Origin: Gilvimarinus agarilyticus
Lineage (GTDB): Bacteria; Pseudomonadota; Gammaproteobacteria; Pseudomonadales; Cellvibrionaceae
Direction of reading: 5' to 3'
NCBI RefSeq assembly: GCF_000832015.1
Contig: NZ_JXCJ01000001.1
Span: 481,658 to 545,657, forward strand
Length of the DNA: 64,000 nt
The position numbers were made by a program, and so were the translations under genes. Shown here piece after piece: positions 33,344 through 42,538 of the stretch (position 1 is its first letter; each line of letters begins with the position of its first letter). The notes under the pieces were generated by a model that was not told the DNA's origin, did not search any database, and was given only the letters and a program-made list of their open reading frames with translations.

Positions 33344-33943
33344 ATGATGTTGCTTAAAGGACTCCGAAAATCTCGCGGTTATTGTTTCATCACCCTTTTG
33401 TTTGCACTTTCGGTATCAGCTTGTGGGCCGGATATCGATACCATTGGCGAACTTGATAAGTTCTCCGATCGAACCGAGGAAATTCTGGAGAAGGATCGTG
33501 AATTGGCCGAGGAGTACGGCGCTCTTCTGGATAAAATAAACCGAACCTTAGAAGAAACCAACAGCGCCAAGGCTGTGGTAGAAGCCGGGCTATACGATCA
33601 GCTCGCCGACAACATGGACGCCGCACTAAAGATAAGCAAGCAATATCAGAAAGAACTTGAAGAATTCTTTAGTCAGTTAGACGAAGATTCCCCCTGTTAT
33701 TTTCCCGAGATTGCAGAGAATTTGAAGGCAGCCATTAAAGAAAAACAAGCTTATGCGGATGCATTGAATGAGCTACAAGGGGCAGAAATAGAAGAGGGCA
33801 ATGCCGTGCTTTTAGGGGTGAATGCTACGCCTAACTCATTTGCGGCGGGCATGAGCAACATGGTGGAGATGATTAAAATATGCCAAGTCCCCGCCGCTAT
33901 GGGAATGACCAAATCAGAACTGGAAGCTCGCTCTGAGCGATAA
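33344..33943 (+). CDS. Hypothetical lipoprotein with coiled coil
   Basis: About 199 residues. The leader GYCFITLLFALSVSACGPD has a lipobox cysteine. The body from residue 30 to 130 is a charged helix rich in Glu and Lys (TEEILEKDRELAEEYGALLDKINR, LKISKQYQKELEEFFSQL) predicted to be coiled coil. The end is a less polar segment (GVNATPNSFAAGMSNMVEMIK). ATG 33344 follows AAGGA. I do not recognise a family. It is a single-gene unit. Confidence 0.65.
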   Translation: MMLLKGLRKSRGYCFITLLFALSVSACGPDIDTIGELDKFSDRTEEILEKDRELAEEYGALLDKINRTLEETNSAKAVVEAGLYDQLADNMDAALKISKQYQKELEEFFSQLDEDSPCYFPEIAENLKAAIKEKQAYADALNELQGAEIEEGNAVLLGVNATPNSFAAGMSNMVEMIKICQVPAAMGMTKSELEARSER

Positions 33944-34007
33944 ACCATAAATCAAAAACGGTATAGGGGAAAGGCCCATCGCCCTGTATGCAATTTATAA
34001 CGCTTGG

Positions 34008-34044
34008 AAAAAAAGGCCTTAATCCACTAACGTAGATTAAGGCC
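34008..34044 (-). terminator. Terminator of the metallophosphoesterase gene
   Basis: GGCCTTAATC at 34015-34024 pairs with GATTAAGGCC at 34035-34044. On the minus strand this 10-bp stem is followed by seven U's (34014-34008). It lies 109 nt past the stop of the leftward gene. Confidence 0.88.
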
Positions 34045-34152
34045 AAGAGCGAGGTGCCTGTCTCGCTGCAAAAACGTGCAACAAGACAGGCAATAAAAAC
34101 TATTGAGTGCGCTGATATTATTGACGGGCAGACGAGGGCCCGCCCATCAGCA

Positions 34153-35862
34153 CTATCGCTCAACCAGAACGCGAACCACTTTCTCGTACTGGCGATGATC
34201 AAACTCGCCCGTAGCCATTCCTGTGTCGTCCATAACCGGGAATACAAAGCGCGGAGTCATAACCACTTCATAGTTATAATCGCCGGAGGGGCGAACCTCC
34301 ACCTCAAGAAATCCGTAGTGCTTACCGCCCGAGACGAGCTTATTGCCATCCCACACCTCAGGGGCATCGCCGTGCGCGCTCCAGTGTGTTGCCTGCGCTT
34401 CCTCTGGCAGTAAATCAAACGGCACGTAATCGGTGGTGGGCGGGTAACCTGGGCCGCGCAAACCATCTCCGGCAAAGCCCACATCCCAGTAGCTCACACC
34501 ATCGATACTGACGTACTCAAGCAATTCATCGTGACCGGACAGCACAGCGGTTACACCATAGCGCTGGAACAGTTCGTGATAGATACGCATCGGCATACCA
34601 GACTGGTTATCCTCACCATTGGCAATGCCGGCCGAGCCAGAGGGCAGGCTATGAACACCGGTGCCGAAGGCACTGTGATGAAACTGTACAAAAATCACCT
34701 GGCCCTGCGCCTGCGCGTCGGCCAATTCACTCAACGCCCAGTTCCACTGCTCAGTACCGCGGTTAAAGTCCGGTACGCGTGAGGCAGCGCCATCGATATA
34801 CAGGTTGGTGTCTTGGCTGGGATCGGCATCGTTACCGTTAGAGGAGTCAAGGGTAATTAACGTCACCGGGCCGTAATCGACACGATAATAACGTTTTTGA
34901 TAGCGATCATCGCTGGCATGGTTAGTGGGCAAGTCCCAATAAGTGTTCCACTTATCGTAAGAGAGCATTGACGCCTCGGCGTTGTAGCCTGGGTACTCAG
35001 GGTGCCAATAGTTTTCGTGATTACCAAGTGCGGGGAATATCGGCGTAGAGGAGGCTAAAGTGCCCCACTCACCAGCACTGTGACGCCAGAACTCATCCCA
35101 ATCTAATTGACGGCCGCCTTTTTCCACCAGGTCACCGGCAATTACCCAAAAATCGGGGCTTCGTAATTCAGCATACGTGAGGTTAGCTTTGTAGCCCGTG
35201 GTTTGGTCTACAGGATATTGACGGGTATAGGTATCAGGGTCTGTCCCTAATTTTTCTCCGCCGAGGGCTAATGCATTGGCCGTCCACCTCACGGTTTTTT
35301 CCGTCGACTCGGGCTCGGTTTCCATATCCGACATGGTTATAAAACGAATCGCTTCGCGGCTTTCTTTACTAGGTGCCGTGGTAAAGCTCGAGCTAAACTC
35401 ATCGGCGCCGGCCTGAAGGACGGTGTAGGGGTAAGACGTCCCGGGCTCAAGTCCATCAACCTTTACATAGTGCTTATACACAGGTTGTGGCGCCTGCCCC
35501 TCAGCAACACCTGTATGTATGCCACCAAAGTTTGAATCGCCGTGAATATAATCAACCTCTGACGTGCCGTAGGTTAAGGCATCCGTTGCTTGTACTTCCG
35601 ACTGGAAGGACCCAAAACCTTCAATTTGAATAGTTGCTGGCTCTTCAGCACTGCCAAACCACGTTACGCTTATTGAGCTGGTAGTGGGGTTTTGCACGTA
35701 AGGTAAAATGCTAATCGTCGTTGCTTCTACTGGTGCCTCTACAACCGGCGCTTCTACAACGGGATCTTCCACAACGGGCGCGGAACTGTCTGAGTCGCCG
35801 CCGCAACCCACCAGTACACTCACAGCTACCGCTAAGGCAGACTGAAAAAAATAGGGTTTCAT
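34153..35862 (-). CDS. Secreted metallophosphoesterase lipoprotein (purple-acid-phosphatase-like)
   Basis: A 569-residue lipoprotein: leader ALAVAVSVLVGCGGD, a Pro/Val/Glu linker with VVEAPV repeats, a fibronectin/PAP N-terminal domain (about 50-180, SSISVTWFGSAEEP) and a calcineurin-like phosphoesterase domain. Metal motifs are AGDLVEKGG, LGNHENYW, FVQFHHSAFG and SGHDELLEY. The usual purple-acid-phosphatase Tyr of GDxxY is Glu here, and the last GHxH is GHDE, so metal content may differ. ATG 35862 with GGAGAT upstream is preferred over the open frame to 35994. Phosphate scavenging is the likely role. Confidence 0.82.
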   Translation of the reverse strand: MKPYFFQSALAVAVSVLVGCGGDSDSSAPVVEDPVVEAPVVEAPVEATTISILPYVQNPTTSSISVTWFGSAEEPATIQIEGFGSFQSEVQATDALTYGTSEVDYIHGDSNFGGIHTGVAEGQAPQPVYKHYVKVDGLEPGTSYPYTVLQAGADEFSSSFTTAPSKESREAIRFITMSDMETEPESTEKTVRWTANALALGGEKLGTDPDTYTRQYPVDQTTGYKANLTYAELRSPDFWVIAGDLVEKGGRQLDWDEFWRHSAGEWGTLASSTPIFPALGNHENYWHPEYPGYNAEASMLSYDKWNTYWDLPTNHASDDRYQKRYYRVDYGPVTLITLDSSNGNDADPSQDTNLYIDGAASRVPDFNRGTEQWNWALSELADAQAQGQVIFVQFHHSAFGTGVHSLPSGSAGIANGEDNQSGMPMRIYHELFQRYGVTAVLSGHDELLEYVSIDGVSYWDVGFAGDGLRGPGYPPTTDYVPFDLLPEEAQATHWSAHGDAPEVWDGNKLVSGGKHYGFLEVEVRPSGDYNYEVVMTPRFVFPVMDDTGMATGEFDHRQYEKVVRVLVER

Positions 35863-35936
35863 TGAATCATCTCCAAGATTAATTAACAAAAAATCCGTTT
35901 TTTTATCAGCCAAGATTGATAAAACATGCATGACAT

Positions 35937-35963
35937 AGACGATATTGATATGAAATATCGTCT
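35937..35963. promoter_or_regulatory. Inverted repeat in the phosphoesterase promoter region
   Basis: AGACGATATT - GATATGA - AATATCGTCT: two perfect 10-bp arms around 7 nt, 75 nt upstream of the leftward ATG. GATAAAACATGCAT and GATAAATGCAT on either side are also similar to each other. It could be a regulator site or an RNA hairpin. Confidence 0.6.
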
Positions 35964-36474
35964 GTGGACATACTGATAAATGCATATTGATCAATCGAAA
36001 ACAGAGGTGAATCCGTATGACGGGTCTTTTCCTTAAGGGCTAAAGGAGAGTAAGTCGGGATTATGGCACTTTAGTTACTGCAGTATTAATTATTTAATAT
36101 TCACATTTTCCAGGGTGAATGCGTTCGACACTTTAACCGTATATTCTGAATACTACGTTATCGCATTAACGATACCGAGCCGAAACTCCCCATAAGAGCC
36201 AATATTGCTATCACCTACAACGGGGTACTGGCAGTAAATTAGATCAGATGAGTGACGGTAGCCATTTAAAATGATTACGGGTTTTATATTGCACTCCCTC
36301 TAAGCTGCTCTTCACAGCCTATGCCTTACTGTGTATAAAGTAGCTTGGTGCTTATTGGCATCAGCCGTTATTTCTGATCGACATTACAATCATTATAAAA
36401 CGTAAGTTATTGTTAAGCGGCTTAGTAGAGCCTCGCCACATTCAACCGACATAAGAATAGAATTAGGCCCAACT
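35964..36474. other. Divergent intergenic region
   Basis: About 510 nt, AT-rich, between divergent genes; must hold the promoter of the rightward TIM-barrel gene. No open frame or further repeat was recognised. Confidence 0.4.
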
Positions 36475-37749
36475 ATGAGAGCTATCACTTCCATCGTATT
36501 GATTTTTCTTTTAAGTCAAGCAAGCGTCGCGCAACATGCGATAGAATCCCAAGCCGAACGCTTACACCAGTACGCCGGACACTGGCTAAGTAGCCTTGAT
36601 GCAGATACGGACAAGGTTGGTACATTTCCAGCGATTAAGATGAATAATATTTCGGTTATGGATAACCAATCTATGCAGGTTGAGGTTTTACAATATGAAA
36701 ATGGCGAGTATAAGCCACTGCTTACCGAGCTGATTGGTTATGACGCCAACACTGATCAAATCATTGCGTTAGGACAAAACCGAGAAGGGGTTATTTTTAA
36801 GGGAGAAGGTCGTTTTTCGTCAGAGTCTACATGGACAATGAAAGACGTCGATATGCTGGGTAATTTTTACATGGCGGTCAAATTTGACTTTAAAAGCCTT
36901 ACCAATATATTGCTTGAAGGGTTTGACGAATCCGGAAAGCGTCTTTGGCAAACCCGTTATATAAAGTCTAACCCTAAAGACAAGCATATTGGCATTCAGT
37001 TGGTGTCGGTACACCAAGCCATGCAAAAAGATCCTACAGGCACTCTGCGCGAGCTCGGACGAATGGGCTATAGCTACGTAGAAACCTTTGTGTATGATGA
37101 CGGTACTTTTTATGGGATGTCACCAGCAGAGTTTCGCAAAACCGTAGAGTCCAACGGTATGAAATTTTTAGGCTCTATGACATTTCACGATCTTCCTGCC
37201 GGTGATAATTGGGACAGCGCTTTGCAGTGGTGGTCAAAAACAATCGATGACCATGTCGAGGCAGGCGTGGAGTATTTAACAACGTCTAACAACCAACTCA
37301 AATCCGTAAAATCCAGGGCCGAACTGAAACGCTACAGTGATTATTATAATGCGATCGGCAAGCTGTGCCGTGAAAAGGGCATACGCTTCGCGTTTCATAA
37401 CCATGCCGATGAGTTTGAGTCGATCGATGGTGTGCGTATCTATGACTACTTTTTACAAAATACAAACCCTGACTACGTTGACTTTCAGGCCGATATTTAT
37501 TGGATGCATGTGGGCGGCGTGAAGCCTGCCGATTATTTTAAAAAATACCCAAACCGGTTTTTAAGCTGGCACATCAAAGACTATAAAGAGCTAGGGGCAA
37601 GCGGCAAAATTGACTGGCCAGCATTATTCGACCATCCAGAGTTTGCCACACCTGAGTATATGGTCGCAGAGGTTGAGGATTATTCGTACCCACCCATGTA
37701 TAGCGTACAACTGGCGTGGGAGTATTTGTATTATGAGATTTTAAATTAG
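36475..37749 (+). CDS. Secreted sugar phosphate isomerase/epimerase-like TIM-barrel protein
   Basis: A 424-residue exported protein (signal peptide SIVLIFLLSQASVAQ). Residues about 25-165 form a beta-rich lipocalin-like domain (HQYAGHWLSSLDADTD, RFSSESTWTMKDVDML). Residues 170-424 are an AP-endonuclease-2/xylose-isomerase-like TIM barrel: GRMGYSYVETFVYDDGTF, IRFAFHNHADEFE, DFQADIYWMHVGG, FLSWHIKDYKEL and a final metal-type Glu in MVAEVEDYS. Such exported barrels occur in carbohydrate-active gene sets and may act as sugar isomerases, epimerases or lyases. It is a single-gene unit. Confidence 0.78.
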   Translation: MRAITSIVLIFLLSQASVAQHAIESQAERLHQYAGHWLSSLDADTDKVGTFPAIKMNNISVMDNQSMQVEVLQYENGEYKPLLTELIGYDANTDQIIALGQNREGVIFKGEGRFSSESTWTMKDVDMLGNFYMAVKFDFKSLTNILLEGFDESGKRLWQTRYIKSNPKDKHIGIQLVSVHQAMQKDPTGTLRELGRMGYSYVETFVYDDGTFYGMSPAEFRKTVESNGMKFLGSMTFHDLPAGDNWDSALQWWSKTIDDHVEAGVEYLTTSNNQLKSVKSRAELKRYSDYYNAIGKLCREKGIRFAFHNHADEFESIDGVRIYDYFLQNTNPDYVDFQADIYWMHVGGVKPADYFKKYPNRFLSWHIKDYKELGASGKIDWPALFDHPEFATPEYMVAEVEDYSYPPMYSVQLAWEYLYYEILN

Positions 37750-37989
37750 CTCTATCGCCCGCTACCCTAAGTTAACTTGCCCGCAACCTTTGTTGTCGCC
37801 GGTTGGTAATAAAGCCATCCGGTTTTTAGCCCGGCTGGCCCGCAGTAAGGATTCACTCGCGGGACGTCTGTGTTAGTCAAATTGCGCCAACCGCCACTCG
37901 CAACTAAGCAATTTAGCGCGGTTAGTAACGCCAGCCAGCGCTGTAAGCGCTTATAGTCCGTTTCATTTTTTCTCGTAAAGTAATATAAA

Positions 37990-38004
37990 TGATAACTATT
38001 GTTG
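37990..38004. promoter_or_regulatory. Fur-box-like site upstream of the TonB receptor
   Basis: TGATAACTATTGTTG matches the 7-1-7 Fur consensus (TGATAAT-N-ATTATCA) at 10 of 14 defined positions. It lies 41 nt before the receptor ATG, the usual place for iron repression. Confidence 0.6.
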
Positions 38005-38045
38005 TTTATACTTGCAGTTTTATCACTAGCCTTTCGAGATAAGTC

Positions 38046-40220
38046 ATGAAGATAAGCCACAAAACGCTTGCCGCCTTGCTGGTCAGCGGCGCTCCTTTTG
38101 CTATTGCCCAACAGCCTGACGTGAACGCTACCGCATCCGCGGAACCCGCAGTGGAAGAGATGGTAGTAACCGGCCAGCGCTCTCAGGTGGAGTTGTTGCA
38201 GGAGTACTCGGGCGGGCAGGTGGCCCGCGGCGGCCGCGCGGGGTTACTGGGGAACCTGGACTTTCTTGATGCGCCTTTCTCTGGCACAGCGTATACCTCC
38301 TCTCTGGCGGCGGCGCAGCAGGCAGAGAGTGTGGGGGATGTTTTACAGAATGACCCCGTAGTGCGAGTTGCCAAAGGGTTTGGTAACTTTCAGGAGGTGT
38401 ATATTCTGCGGGGTTTTCCGGTTTATTCCGATGATATTACCCTGAACGGTGTGTACGGTATTTTGCCCCGGCAGTTTGTCGCCGCCGAACTGGTCGAGCG
38501 GGTAGAGGTGTTTCGCGGCGCCAACGCCTTTTTAAATGGCGCAGCACCCGGCGGCAGCGGCATCGGCGGCACGGTTAATTTGGTACCCAAGCGCGCGCCC
38601 AGCGGTGGCGTAAAGCGGCTAACGGCGGGGTATGAATCTGACAGCCAATACCAAACCGCCCTGGATTTGGGCCATCGATTTGGTGAGGATGAGACTTGGG
38701 GCGTTCGCGTTAATGCCGTGCGCCGTGATGGAGAAACCGCCATTGAAGATCAAGAGCGTGAGCTTAATGTGTTCTCGCTAGGCACTGATTATGCTGGTGA
38801 GCGCTTTCGTTTTACGGCTGACTTTGGTTATCAAGACAATCACGTCGATGCACCACTGCCACAGGTCACACCATTGGGCGAGATTCCACAAGTGCCCGAG
38901 GCGGGCCGTAATTTTGGTCAGCCCTGGACGTATAGTGATGAGAAGCAAACCTTTGGCGTGGTTCGCGGCGAGCTAGACGTCAATGATTCCGTTAAGGTGT
39001 GGTTGGCTGGCGGCGCGCGCAGCGGTGAAGAGATGAACCTACTGGCCAACCCAAAATCCGATGCCGACGGTAACCTATCCTCGAGTCGTTTTGACAATAC
39101 CCGGGAGGACGATGTGATCTCCCTTGATGGTGGCATGGAGCTGACATTTAACACGGGCTCGATCGATCACACCGTAGTTTTCTCGGCGTCTTCTGTGGAG
39201 TTAGAATCCAAAAACGCTTTTGCTTTTTACCTGACCCCCTTTACCTCCAACCTGTATGATCCGGTTGTGGTAACACCACCGCAAGGCAATATTTTTCCAG
39301 GTGGCGATTTAAGCGATCCCTTGTTAACCGAAAAGACCAAAAACGAAAGCCTTGCACTGGCCTACACGGCGGCACTGTTAGACGAGCGTTTGTTAGCCAC
39401 ATTAGGCCTACGCCATCAGAGCATCACTACCAATACCTTTGATTACAATGATGGTTCAGAGCTATCCGGTTACGATGCCTCGGAGGTAACACCGGCCCTT
39501 GGCTTGGTATGGAAAGCGTCGGATAACCTCTCTTTTTATGGTAACTATGCCGAGAGCCTGCAGCCGGGTTCCGTTGTGCCTGCTACGAGTGGCGGTGTAG
39601 TAATCAGCAATGCGGGTGAGGTAATTGATCCCTTGACCGGCGAGCAAGTCGAGCTAGGCGTTAAATACGATGCCGGCGCATTTGCAACGACCCTAAGTGC
39701 GTTTACGTTGGAGCGTGCTAACACCATCGTGGTAGATCAACGCGTGACTCCTTCGGGTCGGCAAGAAAATAAAGGCATTGAAGTCAGTGTATTTGGCGAA
39801 CCTGCCTACGGCATCCGTTTAATTGGTGGTGCAACCTACCTGCAATCGGAACTTACCCGTACCCAAGATGGAATTAATCAGGGTAACTCACCCATTGGGG
39901 TGCCAGAGCTGCAAGCAAACGTTAACCTTGAGTGGGATGTAGTAGCGGCCACCGGCTTAACACTCGAAGCACGGCTGGTCTACACCGACAGCCAATACGC
40001 CAACGCGGAGAACACGGTAGAGTTAGATAGCTGGCAGCGTTTTGATCTTGGTGCGCGTTACACAACGGCGATTAAAAGCCAGCCGATCACGCTTCGCGCG
40101 CGCCTGGACAATGTCTTTGATGAAGACTATTGGGCGTCGACAGGAGGCTTCCCTGGTGCCAATTATTTAATATTGGGCAATCCGCGTACCGTGTCAGTGT
40201 CGGCTTCTATCGATTTTTAA
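38046..40220 (+). CDS. TonB-dependent siderophore receptor
   Basis: A 724-residue outer-membrane receptor importing ferric siderophores with energy from TonB. Signal peptide is KISHKTLAALLVSGAPFAIAQ. The TonB box/plug start EEMVVTGQRS follows, then plug motifs DVLQNDPVVRVAKGFG, VYILRGFPVYSDDITLNG, RVEVFRGANAFLNGA and GGTVNLVPKRAP. The barrel follows, ending VSVSASIDF with terminal Phe. A Fur-like box lies 41 nt upstream. It heads an operon with a PepSY membrane protein 15 nt later, a standard pair in siderophore use. Confidence 0.92.
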   Translation: MKISHKTLAALLVSGAPFAIAQQPDVNATASAEPAVEEMVVTGQRSQVELLQEYSGGQVARGGRAGLLGNLDFLDAPFSGTAYTSSLAAAQQAESVGDVLQNDPVVRVAKGFGNFQEVYILRGFPVYSDDITLNGVYGILPRQFVAAELVERVEVFRGANAFLNGAAPGGSGIGGTVNLVPKRAPSGGVKRLTAGYESDSQYQTALDLGHRFGEDETWGVRVNAVRRDGETAIEDQERELNVFSLGTDYAGERFRFTADFGYQDNHVDAPLPQVTPLGEIPQVPEAGRNFGQPWTYSDEKQTFGVVRGELDVNDSVKVWLAGGARSGEEMNLLANPKSDADGNLSSSRFDNTREDDVISLDGGMELTFNTGSIDHTVVFSASSVELESKNAFAFYLTPFTSNLYDPVVVTPPQGNIFPGGDLSDPLLTEKTKNESLALAYTAALLDERLLATLGLRHQSITTNTFDYNDGSELSGYDASEVTPALGLVWKASDNLSFYGNYAESLQPGSVVPATSGGVVISNAGEVIDPLTGEQVELGVKYDAGAFATTLSAFTLERANTIVVDQRVTPSGRQENKGIEVSVFGEPAYGIRLIGGATYLQSELTRTQDGINQGNSPIGVPELQANVNLEWDVVAATGLTLEARLVYTDSQYANAENTVELDSWQRFDLGARYTTAIKSQPITLRARLDNVFDEDYWASTGGFPGANYLILGNPRTVSVSASIDF

Positions 40221-40235
40221 TACGGTCTTTACGCC

Positions 40236-41381
40236 ATGAAAACCAAGGGCATTCTCACCTGGAGCTGGATCCACACATGGTCCAGCCTGATATCCACGCT
40301 GTTTCTAATCATGCTCTGCGTGACCGGCTTGCCGTTGATATTTCATGATGAAATTGATACGGCGCTTAACCCCGATGCGTGGGAGCCGGCTAACCCTGAT
40401 GCCGAGCACCTAGATCTGGATCAAGTGCTGGCCCTGGCGCTGGATAACCGCCCCGGCGAAGTGCCGCTCTATATGAGCTTTGATATAGAGCGGCCTGTGG
40501 TTAATGTCACCACGGCGCCAAGCGTCGATGCGCCCAGCTCAAAAATGCATTTCGCCTCTTTCGATTTAACCAGTGGCAATGTGGTGCCACCGGCGGATGT
40601 GGGCGAAACCGTAATGGAGTTTATTCTACAGCTGCATACGGATATGTTTTTGGCGTTGCCCGGCATGTTGTTTTTGGGTTTGATGGGCTTTATTGGCTTA
40701 GTGGCGGTCGTATCGGGTGTCGTGTTGTACGCGCCTTTTATGCGCAAACAGGATTTTGGTGAAATCCGGCGACAAAAATCCAAACGAGTAAAGTGGCTGG
40801 ATTACCATAACTTTTTTGGTGTAGTGACTGTTGCCTGGGTATTAGTGGTTACCGCCACAGGGGTTATCAACACGTTGGAAACACCCCTGGTGGATACTTG
40901 GCGCGATCGTGAGTTAGGGCAGCTCATTGCACAAAACAACAAGGCCGCACTCACTGAACAACGGGCCAGCCTGGATGCGGCGGTAAAAGAAACCGTACTA
41001 GTCGCCCCCGATATGACGCTTCAGTTCGTGGCGTTTCCCGGTAGCAAGTATTCAACTTCTGCACACTATGCAATTTTCTTACATGGCAATACGCCATTGA
41101 CTGAACATCTAATCGCACCGGTTTTAGTGGATGCCAATACCGGGCAGGTGGCGGGCTTAAAAGAGATGCCTTGGTACAACAAGGCGCTGTCTTTGTCTCG
41201 GCCATTACACTTTGGTGATTACGGCGGCCTAACACTAAAGATTATCTGGGCAATATTGGATGTGTTGTTGCTGATTGTATTGCTGTCTGGACTTTACCTC
41301 TGGTGGAAGAAACGTCGCATTACTGCATCTGACTCGCCCGCTGCAACGCAAACACGTTTAGCTACGGAGCTACCTCAGTGA
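40236..41381 (+). CDS. PepSY-associated TM protein (iron-siderophore reductase type)
   Basis: A 381-residue inner-membrane protein. Motifs: WSWIHTWSSLISTLFLIMLC (helix 1), VTGLPLIFHDEI, then an extracytoplasmic PepSY-like segment, MLFLGLMGFIGLVAVVSGVVLY, WLDYHNFFGVVTVAWVLVVT with a haem-type His, and a last helix ending LYLWWKKR. These proteins release iron from siderophores at the inner membrane by reduction. Four helices fit the family. It lies 15 nt after the receptor and overlaps the small downstream gene by 4 nt. Confidence 0.9.
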   Translation: MKTKGILTWSWIHTWSSLISTLFLIMLCVTGLPLIFHDEIDTALNPDAWEPANPDAEHLDLDQVLALALDNRPGEVPLYMSFDIERPVVNVTTAPSVDAPSSKMHFASFDLTSGNVVPPADVGETVMEFILQLHTDMFLALPGMLFLGLMGFIGLVAVVSGVVLYAPFMRKQDFGEIRRQKSKRVKWLDYHNFFGVVTVAWVLVVTATGVINTLETPLVDTWRDRELGQLIAQNNKAALTEQRASLDAAVKETVLVAPDMTLQFVAFPGSKYSTSAHYAIFLHGNTPLTEHLIAPVLVDANTGQVAGLKEMPWYNKALSLSRPLHFGDYGGLTLKIIWAILDVLLLIVLLSGLYLWWKKRRITASDSPAATQTRLATELPQ

Positions 41382-41569
41382 AGCCCAGAAAAGTACACAA
41401 TCTGTTCGAGATATATCAGGCTCCTCTTATCATTTTTATGTTGACGCTGTTTGGTTTAATTGCGGCACTGCTAACTGAAGGCTGGATGAGTCTTGTCGGA
41501 GTGGGGGCAACTGCCTCCTCCCTCGTCGTTATTCTCTGGGGCTTTCGTAAAACCAAATCATCTTCGTAA
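41378..41569 (+). CDS. Small two-helix membrane protein
   Basis: A 63-residue protein with two hydrophobic helices (LIIFMLTLFGLIAALLTEGW and LVGVGATASSLVVILWGF) and basic ends. Its GTG start overlaps the PepSY gene stop by 4 nt, so it is coupled to that operon and probably assists it. Similar small proteins sit at this place in related siderophore operons. No named family recognised. Confidence 0.75.
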   Translation: MKPRKVHNLFEIYQAPLIIFMLTLFGLIAALLTEGWMSLVGVGATASSLVVILWGFRKTKSSS

Positions 41570-41845
41570 TTCGATAAAAACATTTCACTGCGCAAGCATT
41601 TTACGCCACTACGCGCGAGACATTTTCCTGATGGTTAACCGGTTATTGAATAACGCAACTCTATTCGGTAGCAGTGGAGAATACGAAGCTACCTGTTCAT
41701 TACTTTAAAATCGAAAGCTTCTTCACCAACCTCAATCGTTGAGATTGACTTGTAGTGCTGCTTTATAGTTGTTATGCATACAAAGTAAAATAATAATATC
41801 GCCGATGAACTTGTACCATCTACCTTAAATTACTGGCACTAACCA

Positions 41846-42244
41846 TTGAGACTTCAAGGAATGATTAAAAGCCTGTTTACCACCGACCTTTATATAAAAG
41901 TAAAAAATAATCAATTTGAAGCTAAGTGCCTGTCAAGCAGTAGTCGTTGGGAATCCGCACGGCCAGCCAAACCATTCTCAACTGAACGGTTGTTGGTGGG
42001 GACTTTCTCGGCGGCCGAGCCTGCCCTAAAAAGCTTGGTGAAGAAGGTTACACCTCGCGGGATTATTAAAAAGAGTCCGCGAGTGATTATTCAACCGCTG
42101 GAATATTTAGAAGGCGGTTTATCTGAGGTAGAAGAGCGAGTGCTTAAAGAGTTAGCCTTGTCGGCCGGTGCTTTTAAAGTGGTGCTGCACACAGGTGAGG
42201 AGCTCACTGATGCCGACGCCAGCACGCTGTTAGATAGAAAATAG
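41846..42244 (+). CDS. Short MreB-like hypothetical protein
   Basis: A 132-residue soluble basic protein. IKSLFTTDLYIKVK near the start parallels MreB's MFSNDLSIDLG, and SPRVIIQPLEYLEGGLSEVE followed by ERVLKELALSAGAFKVVL parallels MreB's [32 protein letters not shown]. It lacks the phosphate-1 DLGTANT motif and everything beyond domain IA/IB, so it should not bind ATP as MreB does. The nearest ATG is 41861 (MIKSLF); the start is uncertain. It stands alone, with no mreCD nearby. Confidence 0.55.
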   Translation: MRLQGMIKSLFTTDLYIKVKNNQFEAKCLSSSSRWESARPAKPFSTERLLVGTFSAAEPALKSLVKKVTPRGIIKKSPRVIIQPLEYLEGGLSEVEERVLKELALSAGAFKVVLHTGEELTDADASTLLDRK

Positions 42245-42538
42245 CGGCTACCGCTGGGATCTTATCGCCGCTGAAAAACTGTAGAAGAACGCGCCGACCG
42301 CTGGCATGTGAACTGGATCAAACTTTTAAGAATCGGTATGGTAGTAAGCACACTGCGCTAAGAATATTTTTACGAAAAATTTACGAAAAGCCCATAAATC
42401 GTCGAGAATATTTTACAAAGCCGCAGAGTACCTCAAGGTCGATTTGAGTAAAAACAACCACTTACAAAACCGGCACGATTAATGCCCTAGTACTTACAGA
42501 CATTGTTAAAGTCTATTTTAAACCACTAGGAGTCTACT

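Noticed and set aside
37767..38111. 114-codon minus-strand open frame upstream of the TonB receptor
   Set aside because: Overlaps the Fur-like box and receptor signal peptide and shows no family features.
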